In this document: positions 7,075 to 13,122 of the stretch, piece by piece
How the letters are laid out: each line of letters starts with the position of its first letter
How positions within the stretch are numbered: position 1 is the stretch's first letter
NCBI GenBank assembly: GCA_021808185.1
Contig: JAKBCB010000041.1
Location: 1 to 13,792, forward strand
From: Pseudomonadota bacterium
GTDB lineage: Bacteria > Pseudomonadota > Alphaproteobacteria > Acetobacterales > Acetobacteraceae
Direction: 5' to 3'
DNA length: 13,792 bases
Translations under genes and position numbers: made by a program
The notes under the pieces: generated by a model
What the model saw: only the letters and a program-made list of their open reading frames with translations
What the model was told of the DNA's origin: nothing
Database searches by the model: none

Positions 7075-8243
7075 ACGCGCAGCGGTTCGAGGATGGAGAC
7101 GTAATTGGCGACCCCGGCGCCGCCCATGTTGAACACGCCGCCGATATCGGCGCGCGGCAACTGCATGGCCCCGGCCTGCCCGGTGAGCTGCATGGCGGCG
7201 ATCGCGTGCATCGAGACGCCGGTGGCGCCGATCGGGTGGCCCTTCGCCTTCAGCCCGCCGGAGCGGTTGACCGGCAGCTTGCCGTCCGCCGCCGTCCATC
7301 CCTCCAGCACCGCGCGCGCGCCCTGGCCGGGGGCGGTAAGGCCCATCGCCTCGTATTCCATCAGTTCGGCGATGGTGAAGCAGTCGTGGGTTTCGACGAA
7401 GGAAAGATCCGCAAGCCCGATTCCCGCGTCGGCCAGCGCCCGGTGCCACGCGACGGCGGCGCCCTCCAGCGCGGTCGGATCGCGGCGGGAGAGCGGCAGG
7501 AAGTCGTTGACCTGGACGGCCGCGCGCAGGCTCACCGCCTTGGGCATCGCCCGCGCGGTGTCGGGGCCGGCCAGCACCAGCGCGGCGGCGCCGTCGCTGA
7601 CCAGGGAGCAGTCGGTGCGCTTCAGCGGCGGGGCGACGAACGGGTTCTTGTCCGATTCCGCGCGGCAGAACGCGAAGCCGAGATCCTTGCGGATCTGCGC
7701 GTACGGGTTGTCCACGCCGTTGCGGTGGTTCTTCGCGGCGATGGCGGCCAGCGCGTCCGACTGGTCGCCGTACCGCTGGAAGTAGCGTTGCGCGATCTGC
7801 CCGAACACGCCGGCGAAGCCCGCCGGAATGTCGCCTTCCTCACGCCGGTAGCTGGCCGAGAGCAGGCACTCGCCCACCTGCGGCCCGGGCGTGGCGGTCA
7901 TTTTTTCCACGCCGAGCACGAGGGCGAACCGGCCCCGCCCCGCGGCGAGCCATTCGCGCGCGCCATGCACGGCGGCGGAGCCGGAGGCGCACGCGTTCTC
8001 GTAGCGGGTCGCGCGGGTGAAGCGCAGCTCGGGAATGCTGTTCATGACCAGCGAGGACGGAAAATCCTGCTTCTGGAAGCCGTTGTTGAAATGCCCGACG
8101 AAAATCGCGCCGATCTCGGTCGGCTGGATGCCGGCATCCTCGATGGCGGCGCGTGCGACACGGGCGATCAGGCTTTCCGCGTCCGGGTCGTCCAGCTTGC
8201 CGAACGGCGTATGGGCCCAGCCCACGATGGCGGCTTCGGTCAT
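7071..8243 (-). CDS. SCP2-type thiolase (acetyl-CoA acetyltransferase family)
   Basis: A complete 390-residue thiolase, expected to cleave or form 3-oxoacyl-CoA in fatty acid, sterol or side-chain metabolism. The nucleophile is C85 in ENACASGSAA. H286-D287-C288-F289 forms the HDCF motif typical of SCP2-type thiolases, and GHPIGATG gives H336. The C-terminal CxG cysteine of classic thiolases is replaced by FNMGGAGV (371-378). In SCP2 thiolases the HDCF cysteine is thought to take that role, so the enzyme should still be active. No Zn-ribbon/OB (DUF35) partner is encoded here. The start has AAGGAG at 8252-8257, eight bases upstream. A TTAAAT on the minus strand (8272-8277) is a weak -10 candidate. 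It is divergent from the MFS gene. Confidence 0.88.
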   Translation of the reverse strand: MTEAAIVGWAHTPFGKLDDPDAESLIARVARAAIEDAGIQPTEIGAIFVGHFNNGFQKQDFPSSLVMNSIPELRFTRATRYENACASGSAAVHGAREWLAAGRGRFALVLGVEKMTATPGPQVGECLLSASYRREEGDIPAGFAGVFGQIAQRYFQRYGDQSDALAAIAAKNHRNGVDNPYAQIRKDLGFAFCRAESDKNPFVAPPLKRTDCSLVSDGAAALVLAGPDTARAMPKAVSLRAAVQVNDFLPLSRRDPTALEGAAVAWHRALADAGIGLADLSFVETHDCFTIAELMEYEAMGLTAPGQGARAVLEGWTAADGKLPVNRSGGLKAKGHPIGATGVSMHAIAAMQLTGQAGAMQLPRADIGGVFNMGGAGVANYVSILEPLRV

Positions 8244-8251
8244 GTTTGGCG

Positions 8252-8257
8252 CTCCTT
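8252..8257 (-). promoter_or_regulatory. ribosome binding site of the thiolase gene
   Basis: The minus strand reads AAGGAG here, eight bases before the ATG at 8243. This is one of the few near-consensus Shine-Dalgarno sites in the window and fixes the thiolase start. Confidence 0.8.
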
Positions 8258-8350
8258 GGTCCCGGATGCAGATTTAAGGGCGACGCGGGCGCGGCGCCAG
8301 CGCCGGGCTTGGAACGGGCGCGTATCAGGGTCGCGCGCCCCACCCCTTCC

Positions 8351-8370
8351 GGCGCGCGTCGCCGCGCGCC
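8351..8370 (+). repeat. perfect 8-bp stem, 4-base loop hairpin before the MFS start
   Basis: GGCGCGCG-TCGC-CGCGCGCC is a perfect stem-loop ending 11 bases before the MFS ATG. No Shine-Dalgarno sequence is visible between it and the start codon. In DNA this rich in GC such stems arise by chance fairly often, but the all-GC stem and its position in the leader could affect translation. It occupies part of the 138-base divergent gap between thiolase and MFS, in which I see no strong promoter. Confidence 0.45.
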
Positions 8371-8381
8371 AGCATCGCCGC

Positions 8382-9623
8382 ATGCAACGCGCGATCCCGG
8401 GGGGAAACACGGACCGCCTGTTCGGCTCGGCCGATTTCGTGCGGCTGTGGACGGTGGGCGGGCTGGCCAACGCGCTGCGCTGGCTGGAAGTGCTGGCGGC
8501 GTCGCTGTTCACGCTGGATGCCACCGGCTCGGAACTCGCGGTGGCTGCCGTCGCCGCCGCTCGCAGCCTGCCGTTGCTGTTCATGGGCGGGTTGGCGGGC
8601 GTGCTGGCGGACGCGCTGGACCGCAAATACATCATCGTCGGCGGCATGCTGCTGACCGCCGCGTCCTCGGCGACCATCGTGGTCCTGGCGTTCGCGGGCG
8701 TGCTCGCCCCCTGGCATCTGTTCGTCGGCAGCCTGGTCAGCGGGCTGGTGTACGGCACCGAGATGTCGGCGCGGCGGCGCATGGTTGGCGAAAGTGTCGC
8801 AACACCCCTGGTGCCGCGCGCGGTGGCCCTGGACAGCCTGACCAGCTCGGCCAGCCGCGTCGTCGGGCCGCTCGCGGGTGGGGCGGCGTATCAGTGGCTC
8901 GGGCTGCCGGGGGCGTTCCTCGGCTCGGCGGTGCTGAGCCTGCTGGCCGCGTGGCTGGCGACGCGGGTGCGGCACCGGCAGACCACGCGCAAGCTATCGG
9001 CGGGCGCGATGTTCGCCGATCTGGGCGAGGCGCTGGCCGTGGTGCGGGTGACGCCGGTGTTGATCGGCCTGCTGGGCGTGACGGTCGCGCAGAACCTGTT
9101 CGGGTTTGCCTATTCGTCCCTCGTGGCACCGGTCGGGCGCGACGTGTTCGGCGTCTCGGCGGCGATGGTGGGGGTGCTGGCGGCGGCGGAGCCGGCGGGG
9201 GCGACGCTGGGCGGGATGCTGCTGGCGGCGATCGGGCAGCCGCCGGGACGCCCGATCTGGCTGCTGCTGGGCGGGGCCGCGACGTTTCTGGCGATGATGG
9301 CGGTGATCCCGTTCGCCCCATGGTTCTGGGCCTGCTGCGCGCTGCTGACCGCGGGCGGCTTCGGCATCGCGCTGTATTCCAACGTGCAGACGACGCTCGC
9401 ACTCGCCGAGGCGCCGATGGCGATGCGCAGCCGCGTGATGGGGCTGGTGACCTCGGCCGTCGGCACCTGGCCGCTCGGGATGCTGACGGCGGGCTGGCTC
9501 GCCGACCGCATCGGGCCGCTCTGGGCGCTCGGCGCGCTGGGGATTTCCGGCCTCGCGTGGCTTTCGGGCGTGGGCGCGTTCCTGGTGCGGCGCTCGCGCG
9601 GAATCGATCAACGAATTAGTTGA
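8382..9623 (+). CDS. MFS transporter, EntS/MFS_3-like exporter
   Basis: A 413-residue major facilitator permease of the inner membrane, probably a proton-driven exporter. It begins with DRLFGSADFVRLWTVGGLAN, typical of the MFS_3/EntS-like group, and has motif A as GVLADALDRKY at about 73-83 between TM2 and TM3. About twelve hydrophobic segments are readable, with GWLADRIG late in the protein as a second loop motif. The substrate is unknown. The ATG at 8382 is the first start giving the conserved N-terminus; upstream open frame is antisense shadow of the thiolase. The coding end is AT-rich and overlaps the operator and promoter of the next gene, so the last residues (RGIDQRIS) may be shaped by regulatory constraint. 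It is transcribed away from the thiolase. Confidence 0.85.
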   Translation: MQRAIPGGNTDRLFGSADFVRLWTVGGLANALRWLEVLAASLFTLDATGSELAVAAVAAARSLPLLFMGGLAGVLADALDRKYIIVGGMLLTAASSATIVVLAFAGVLAPWHLFVGSLVSGLVYGTEMSARRRMVGESVATPLVPRAVALDSLTSSASRVVGPLAGGAAYQWLGLPGAFLGSAVLSLLAAWLATRVRHRQTTRKLSAGAMFADLGEALAVVRVTPVLIGLLGVTVAQNLFGFAYSSLVAPVGRDVFGVSAAMVGVLAAAEPAGATLGGMLLAAIGQPPGRPIWLLLGGAATFLAMMAVIPFAPWFWACCALLTAGGFGIALYSNVQTTLALAEAPMAMRSRVMGLVTSAVGTWPLGMLTAGWLADRIGPLWALGALGISGLAWLSGVGAFLVRRSRGIDQRIS

Positions 9624-9642
9624 ATTTCAACTCATCCGTTGA
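9608..9642 (+). promoter_or_regulatory. tandem operator dyads, two copies of TCAAC-N6-GTTGA
   Basis: Two 16-base dyads with identical five-base arms lie at 9608-9623 and 9627-9642, offset by 19 bases. Spacers are GAATTA and TCATCC. A further palindrome GTTGAATTTCAAC (9619-9631) is formed by the inner arms, and GAGTATACTC follows at 9641-9650. They lie in a conspicuous AT-rich island and flank the -35 box of the arsR promoter. Dyads like these over a promoter are what dimeric ArsR-family repressors bind, so autoregulation by the downstream regulator is inferred. I found no second copy elsewhere in the window. Confidence 0.75.
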
Positions 9643-9649
9643 GTATACT
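9620..9649 (+). promoter_or_regulatory. promoter of the arsR-DUF899-GST cassette
   Basis: TTGAAT (9620-9625, four of six of TTGACA) and TATACT (9644-9649, five of six of TATAAT) are separated by 18 bases. The predicted transcription start, about seven bases after the -10 box, falls at about 9656, on the GTG start of the regulator, so the transcript would be leaderless. The operator dyads lie on either side of the -35 box. Confidence 0.65.
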
Positions 9650-9655
9650 CCGCGC

Positions 9656-10033
9656 GTGCCCGAACCAGAACCAGTCAGCGAGACGAGCGATGACGAAACA
9701 CTGGACCGCGTGTTCGCAGCCCTCGCCGATCCGGTGCGCCGCGCCATCCTGACGCGGCTGGACGGCGGGGCGCAGACCGTGACGGAACTTGCCGCGCCCT
9801 TCGACATCTCGCTGCAAGCTGTCTCGCGCCACATCCATGTGCTGGTGCGCGCGGGGCTGGTGGCGCAGGAGCGCAGCGGCCGCATCGCCACGTGCCGGCT
9901 CGATACCGGGCCGATCTTCGAGGCGGCGGTGTGGATCTCCCGCTACAGCAAATACTGGCAGGCGCAGTTCGACACATTGGCGCTGTGGCTCGACGAGATC
10001 GAGCGCCGGCGCGCCGACAAACCGGAGCGTTAG
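9656..10033 (+). CDS. ArsR-family winged-helix transcriptional regulator
   Basis: A 125-residue repressor of the ArsR/SmtB superfamily. The winged helix spans about 17-80, with FAALADPVRRAILTRL as the first helices and SLQAVSRHIHVLVRAGLV as the recognition helix and wing approach. It has only one cysteine (C80) and no CxC metal site, so it is more like SdpR-type or redox/unknown-signal members than arsenic sensors. An aromatic C-terminal helix (W93, Y100, W101) may form the dimer interface. GTG 9656 is chosen because the predicted promoter starts there and no ribosome binding site exists; a TTG at 9620 lies inside the -35 box. An internal GTG about 18 codons later is possible. It is followed by DUF899 and GST genes. 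Confidence 0.85.
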   Translation: MPEPEPVSETSDDETLDRVFAALADPVRRAILTRLDGGAQTVTELAAPFDISLQAVSRHIHVLVRAGLVAQERSGRIATCRLDTGPIFEAAVWISRYSKYWQAQFDTLALWLDEIERRRADKPER

Positions 10034-10042
10034 GATCGACAC

Positions 10043-10048
10043 AGGAGG
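10043..10048 (+). promoter_or_regulatory. consensus ribosome binding site of the DUF899 gene
   Basis: AGGAGG, a full match to the anti-Shine-Dalgarno sequence, lies eight bases before the ATG at 10057. It contrasts with the missing site at the regulator gene and suggests high translation of the DUF899 protein compared with its repressor. Confidence 0.85.
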
Positions 10049-10056
10049 ATTCAGCG

Positions 10057-10626
10057 ATGCGCGACGCGGCGACGACGGAAAAACTGCGCGGCTACGAGAA
10101 GCAGATTCAGGATCTGCGCCGGCGGATGCACGAGACGCTGCGGGCCGGCGCGCCCGAGCCGGTGCAGGACTACGAACTCGCGATGGCCGAGGGGAAGGTG
10201 CGGCTGTCCGAGTTGTTCGACGGCAAGGACGACCTGATCGTCATCCACAACATGGGGCGAAGCTGCTCCTACTGCACGCTTTGGGCGGACGGCTACAACG
10301 GGCTGGTGCCGCATCTGGAAAGCCGAGCCGGCTTCGTCGTGACCTCGCCGGACGATCCGACCACGCAGCGCGCGTTTGCCGAAAGCCGGGGCTGGCGCTT
10401 CCGCATGGCCTCCCACGCCGGGACCGACTTCGCCGCCGACATGGGGTTCCGCGGCGAGCATGGGTTCCTGCCCGGTGTCTCGGCGTTCCAGCGGCGCGGC
10501 GGGGACATTGTGCGCGTGTCGGACCGGGCGCTCGGCCCGTACGACGAGTTCTGCGCGCTATGGCATTTCCTCGATCTGTTGCCGGAGGGCGCGGGCAACT
10601 GGCGGCCGAGGTTCAGCTACGCCTGA
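10057..10626 (+). CDS. DUF899 family thioredoxin-like protein
   Basis: A 189-residue cytoplasmic protein of the DUF899 family, which has a thioredoxin-like fold. The hallmark is IHNMGRSCSYCTLWADGYNG around residues 63-82, holding a C70-x-x-C73 pair. The N-terminal helical part (about 10-50) and SELFDGKDDLIVIHNMG lead into it. Family members are often annotated as thiol-disulfide or dithiol isomerase-like, but the reaction is not established; a redox or peroxide-detoxifying role is inference. No signal peptide is seen. The start is well fixed by AGGAGG. It lies 23 bases behind the ArsR regulator and 29 bases before a GST, so the three are probably one operon and respond to the same signal. Confidence 0.88.
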   Translation: MRDAATTEKLRGYEKQIQDLRRRMHETLRAGAPEPVQDYELAMAEGKVRLSELFDGKDDLIVIHNMGRSCSYCTLWADGYNGLVPHLESRAGFVVTSPDDPTTQRAFAESRGWRFRMASHAGTDFAADMGFRGEHGFLPGVSAFQRRGGDIVRVSDRALGPYDEFCALWHFLDLLPEGAGNWRPRFSYA

Positions 10627-10655
10627 CACATTCAGCACCGATCGGAGGACGTGCC

Positions 10656-11291
10656 ATGTCCAGCGTCGAAATCATCGGGTTGCCGCAATCCACCTACCTG
10701 CGCGCCGTGCGGATCGCCTGCGAGGAGAAGGGGGTGCCTTACGAGATACGCCCGGCGCGGCCGCATTCGCCGGAGATCCTGGCCGTCCACCCGCTCGGCA
10801 AGATGCCGGGGTTTCGCCACGGGGACTTCGAACTCTGCGAGTCCAGCGCCATCGCGCGCTACCTCGACGCGGCGTTCGCGGGCCCCAGGCTGTTCCCGGC
10901 CGATGCGCGGGCCGGGGCGGTGGCGGAGAAATGGGTCTCGATGGTCAATACCCACATGGACCGCACGCTGGTCCGGCAGTACCTGTTCGCCTACGTCTTC
11001 CCGCAAACGCCCGACAAGTCGCCCGACCGTCGCGCAATCGATGCCGTGGCCGACGAGATGCGGGCGCAACTGGCGCTGCTCGACGGGGCGGTCGCGGAAA
11101 CCGGCTATCTGGCGGGCGACGGCTACAGCTTCGCCGACATGAACCTGATGCCGATCCTCGCCTACCTGAAGCAGCCGCCGGAGAGCGCCGAGGCGATCGC
11201 GGCGCTGCCGCACCTCTCGGCGTATGCCGAGCGCAACGCGGCGCGGCCCAGCTTTCTGGCCACCGAGCCACCGCCGACGCCGCGCGGCTGA
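10656..11291 (+). CDS. glutathione S-transferase family protein
   Basis: A 211-residue cytosolic GST that would conjugate or reduce electrophilic or peroxidic compounds with glutathione. The N-terminal thioredoxin-like domain has a first loop QSTYLRAVR (about 11-19), the cis-proline in GKMPGF (P51), and the gamma-glutamyl binding ESSAI (E62, S63). The C-terminal helical domain contains the fold-stabilising GDGYSFADMNLMPIL (about 154-168) with the usual N-capping Ser/Asp. It has Phi/Theta-like character, with Ser12 or Ser/Thr nearby as the likely activating residue; the class is uncertain. GGAGG at 10644-10648, seven bases upstream, fixes the ATG. It is downstream of DUF899 in the arsR cassette and a strong hairpin follows its stop. 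Confidence 0.9.
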   Translation: MSSVEIIGLPQSTYLRAVRIACEEKGVPYEIRPARPHSPEILAVHPLGKMPGFRHGDFELCESSAIARYLDAAFAGPRLFPADARAGAVAEKWVSMVNTHMDRTLVRQYLFAYVFPQTPDKSPDRRAIDAVADEMRAQLALLDGAVAETGYLAGDGYSFADMNLMPILAYLKQPPESAEAIAALPHLSAYAERNAARPSFLATEPPPTPRG

Positions 11292-11297
11292 GCCAGC

Positions 11298-11342
11298 CAC
11301 GGGTGGCGGTAAGGGGTTGCACACCAATTATCGCTACCCGTG
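11298..11342 (+). repeat. 15-bp stem hairpin between the GST and VOC genes
   Basis: The arms CACGGGTGGCGGTAA (11298-11312) and TTATCGCTACCCGTG (11328-11342) pair over 15 positions in RNA, 13 Watson-Crick and two G-U, around a 15-base loop. It begins seven bases after the GST stop and ends just before the VOC start. There is no U-run after it, so it is not a textbook terminator. It may terminate, stabilise the operon's 3' end, or control the VOC gene. The 57-base GST/VOC gap holds little else. Confidence 0.65.
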
Positions 11343-11348
11343 ACCGCC

Positions 11349-11780
11349 ATGAGCGGGTTCACGCAGGTCGCCAGCTATGGGCGCGTCGATACCGGCGGGT
11401 TGCTCTCCGCCTCGCCGGTGATCGCCCGCGCCATGACCGCGCAGCCGGCGCGGGCGCGGGCGTTCTATGGCTACGCGCTGGGATTGGCGGTGATGGCGGA
11501 GACTCCGACCGCGCTGCTGTTCGATGCCGGCGGCACCAGGCTGGTGCTGGAGAAGGTGGCGCAGGTGGCGCCGGCGGCGCATGCGTGCTTCGGCTGGGCG
11601 GTCGCCGACATCCTGGCCACGGTGCGCGGGCTGGCCGCGCGCGGCGTGCCGACCGAGCGGCAGGCCGGGCGGATGCACGACGCGGACGGCATCTGGTTCG
11701 CGCCCACCGGGGAAAAAACCGCGTGGTTCCGCGACCCGGACGGCAACCTGCTGACGGTGACGGAGTTTGCCGGGGTCTAG
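11349..11780 (+). CDS. VOC/glyoxalase-like superfamily protein
   Basis: A 143-residue protein of the vicinal oxygen chelate superfamily (glyoxalase, bleomycin resistance, dioxygenase). It shows the paired beta-alpha-beta modules: SASPVIARAMTAQPARARAFYGYALGL, then LLFDAGGTRLVLEKV, and a second half with DILATVRGLAARGV and TAWFRDPDGNLLTVTEF. The substrate is unknown. The domain proper starts around residue 19, so a TTG at 11400 giving about 126 residues may be the true start. ATG 11349 is kept as the first ATG but has no ribosome binding site; a GTG at 11340 lies inside the hairpin. It follows the GST at 57 bases and may belong to the same detoxification set. The stop overlaps the opposing MHS transporter stop at CTAG. 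Confidence 0.78.
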   Translation: MSGFTQVASYGRVDTGGLLSASPVIARAMTAQPARARAFYGYALGLAVMAETPTALLFDAGGTRLVLEKVAQVAPAAHACFGWAVADILATVRGLAARGVPTERQAGRMHDADGIWFAPTGEKTAWFRDPDGNLLTVTEFAGV

Positions 11781-13051
11781 TCGCGCAGCCGGCCGGCGTG
11801 GCGCTCGATCCACAGGCTGCCGAGCAGCGCCAGCGCGGCGCACACCCCCATCACCAGCGCCGGCGCCTCGGCACTGCCCGTCAGTTTGATCGCGGCGGTG
11901 GCGACCAGCGGCGCGGTGCCGCTGAACACGGTGAAGGCGACGTTGTAGGCAAACGCGATGCCGGTGAAGCGCAGCCGGGTCGGGAACAGATCCGCCACCA
12001 CCGCCCCGAACGTGCCGATGGCCAGCGCCGCCCCGAGCGAGGCCAGCATCGCCAGCGGCACCAGCGGCAGCGCGTGCGCCACCACCGCCGCGTACCAGGG
12101 ATAGCAGCCCAGCAGCAGCACCGCCGCGCCCGCCGACATCAGATGCCGGCGCGGCAGCCGGTCGCCGAGCCATGCGACCGTGAGCAGCCCGACCGAGAGT
12201 GTCGCCACCGCCGCGTTCTGCGCCACCGCCACCAGCGACGGCGCGTAGCCGAGGCCGCGCAGATAGCCCGGCACGTGCACGAACAGCAGGCCAGTGAACC
12301 CCGCCGTCGCCGCGCACAGGCTCACGCCGACCAGCGCGGGCCACAGATGCGTGGCGAACACCTCGCGCAGCGGCACGCGGGCGATCTGGGTGCGGGCCTC
12401 GGCGAAGGCGGGGGTTTCCTCCAGCGCCTGCCGCAGCTTGAAGCCGAGCAGGCCGAGCGCGCCGACAAGCAGGAAGGCGAGCCGCCAGCCAAAGCCCGGC
12501 AGCAGGCCGGCCGGCATCGCCACCTGCAACAGCAGGCTGACAAGCGTCGCCAACAGCACGCCGGAATTGACGCAGGCGAACACCACGCCGCAGACCAGCG
12601 AGGCGCGCGCGGGCGCGGTTTCCGAGACGTAGGTCAGCGCGCCCGGCAGCTCGCCGCCGAGGCAGAACCCCTGGATCAGCCGCAACGCCAGCAGCGCGAC
12701 GGGCGCCGCGATGCCCCAGCTTGCGTAGGTGGGCACAAGGCCCATGCCGAGCGTGGCGAGCGAAACCGCCAGCACATTGCCGACGAACACGCGCCGCCGC
12801 CCCAGCCGGTCGCCGAAATGCGCCAGCACGAAGCCGCCGACCGGGCGGGCGAGGTAGCCGACGGCAAATCCGGCAAAGGCGAGCAACTGCGACACCACCG
12901 GGTCGGCGGCGGGGAAGAACGCGGCGGCGATGCTGGGCGCGAACACCCCGAACACCACGAAATCGTAGAACTCCAGCGCGCCGCCGAGGCTGGCGAGCAG
13001 GATCATGCGCCATTGCGCGGCCGAGGGGCCGGTGCCGACAGCGTATTGCAT
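11777..13051 (-). CDS. MHS family (ProP-like) MFS transporter
   Basis: A 424-residue inner-membrane symporter of the metabolite:H+ symporter (MHS) branch of the major facilitator superfamily. The N-terminus has SLGGALEFYDFVVFG (about 21-35) with E27 and D30. GDRLGRRR (80-87) is motif A, and RLIQGFCLGGELPGALTYVSE (124-144) is the signature after TM4. FPTRLRFTGIAFAYN late in the protein is also characteristic. Substrates of this branch are organic acids, betaine or aromatic acids; which one applies here is unknown. The ATG at 13051 has GGAG on the minus strand (13062-13065), ten bases away and partly inside a hairpin arm. It lies 71 bases after the CMD-like gene and may be cotranscribed with it. 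Confidence 0.88.
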   Translation of the reverse strand: MQYAVGTGPSAAQWRMILLASLGGALEFYDFVVFGVFAPSIAAAFFPAADPVVSQLLAFAGFAVGYLARPVGGFVLAHFGDRLGRRRVFVGNVLAVSLATLGMGLVPTYASWGIAAPVALLALRLIQGFCLGGELPGALTYVSETAPARASLVCGVVFACVNSGVLLATLVSLLLQVAMPAGLLPGFGWRLAFLLVGALGLLGFKLRQALEETPAFAEARTQIARVPLREVFATHLWPALVGVSLCAATAGFTGLLFVHVPGYLRGLGYAPSLVAVAQNAAVATLSVGLLTVAWLGDRLPRRHLMSAGAAVLLLGCYPWYAAVVAHALPLVPLAMLASLGAALAIGTFGAVVADLFPTRLRFTGIAFAYNVAFTVFSGTAPLVATAAIKLTGSAEAPALVMGVCAALALLGSLWIERHAGRLRD

Positions 13052-13063
13052 CAGGAAGCGACT

Positions 13064-13102
13064 CCGGCCGGTGAGAGCGCGACTATCGCCAGGACCGGCC
13101 GG
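13064..13102 (-). repeat. 9-bp inverted repeat covering the transporter ribosome binding site
   Basis: CCGGCCGGT (13064-13072) and ACCGGCCGG (13094-13102) are perfect reverse complements around 21 bases. On the minus-strand transcript the second arm runs into GGAG, the only Shine-Dalgarno candidate for the MHS transporter. It may control translation or, less likely, act in termination after the CMD-like gene; no U-run is present. Confidence 0.55.
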
Positions 13103-13122
13103 GCTTGGGTAGCCCCCGGACG

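Noticed and set aside
8292..8305. CGGCGC-CA-GCGCCG dyad in the divergent gap
   Set aside because: Short all-GC dyads are expected by chance in this composition, and it is not positioned against a recognisable promoter.
9620..9655. TTG start adding 12 residues to the ArsR regulator
   Set aside because: The codon lies inside the predicted -35 box and operator, upstream of the likely transcription start, so it would not be in the mRNA.
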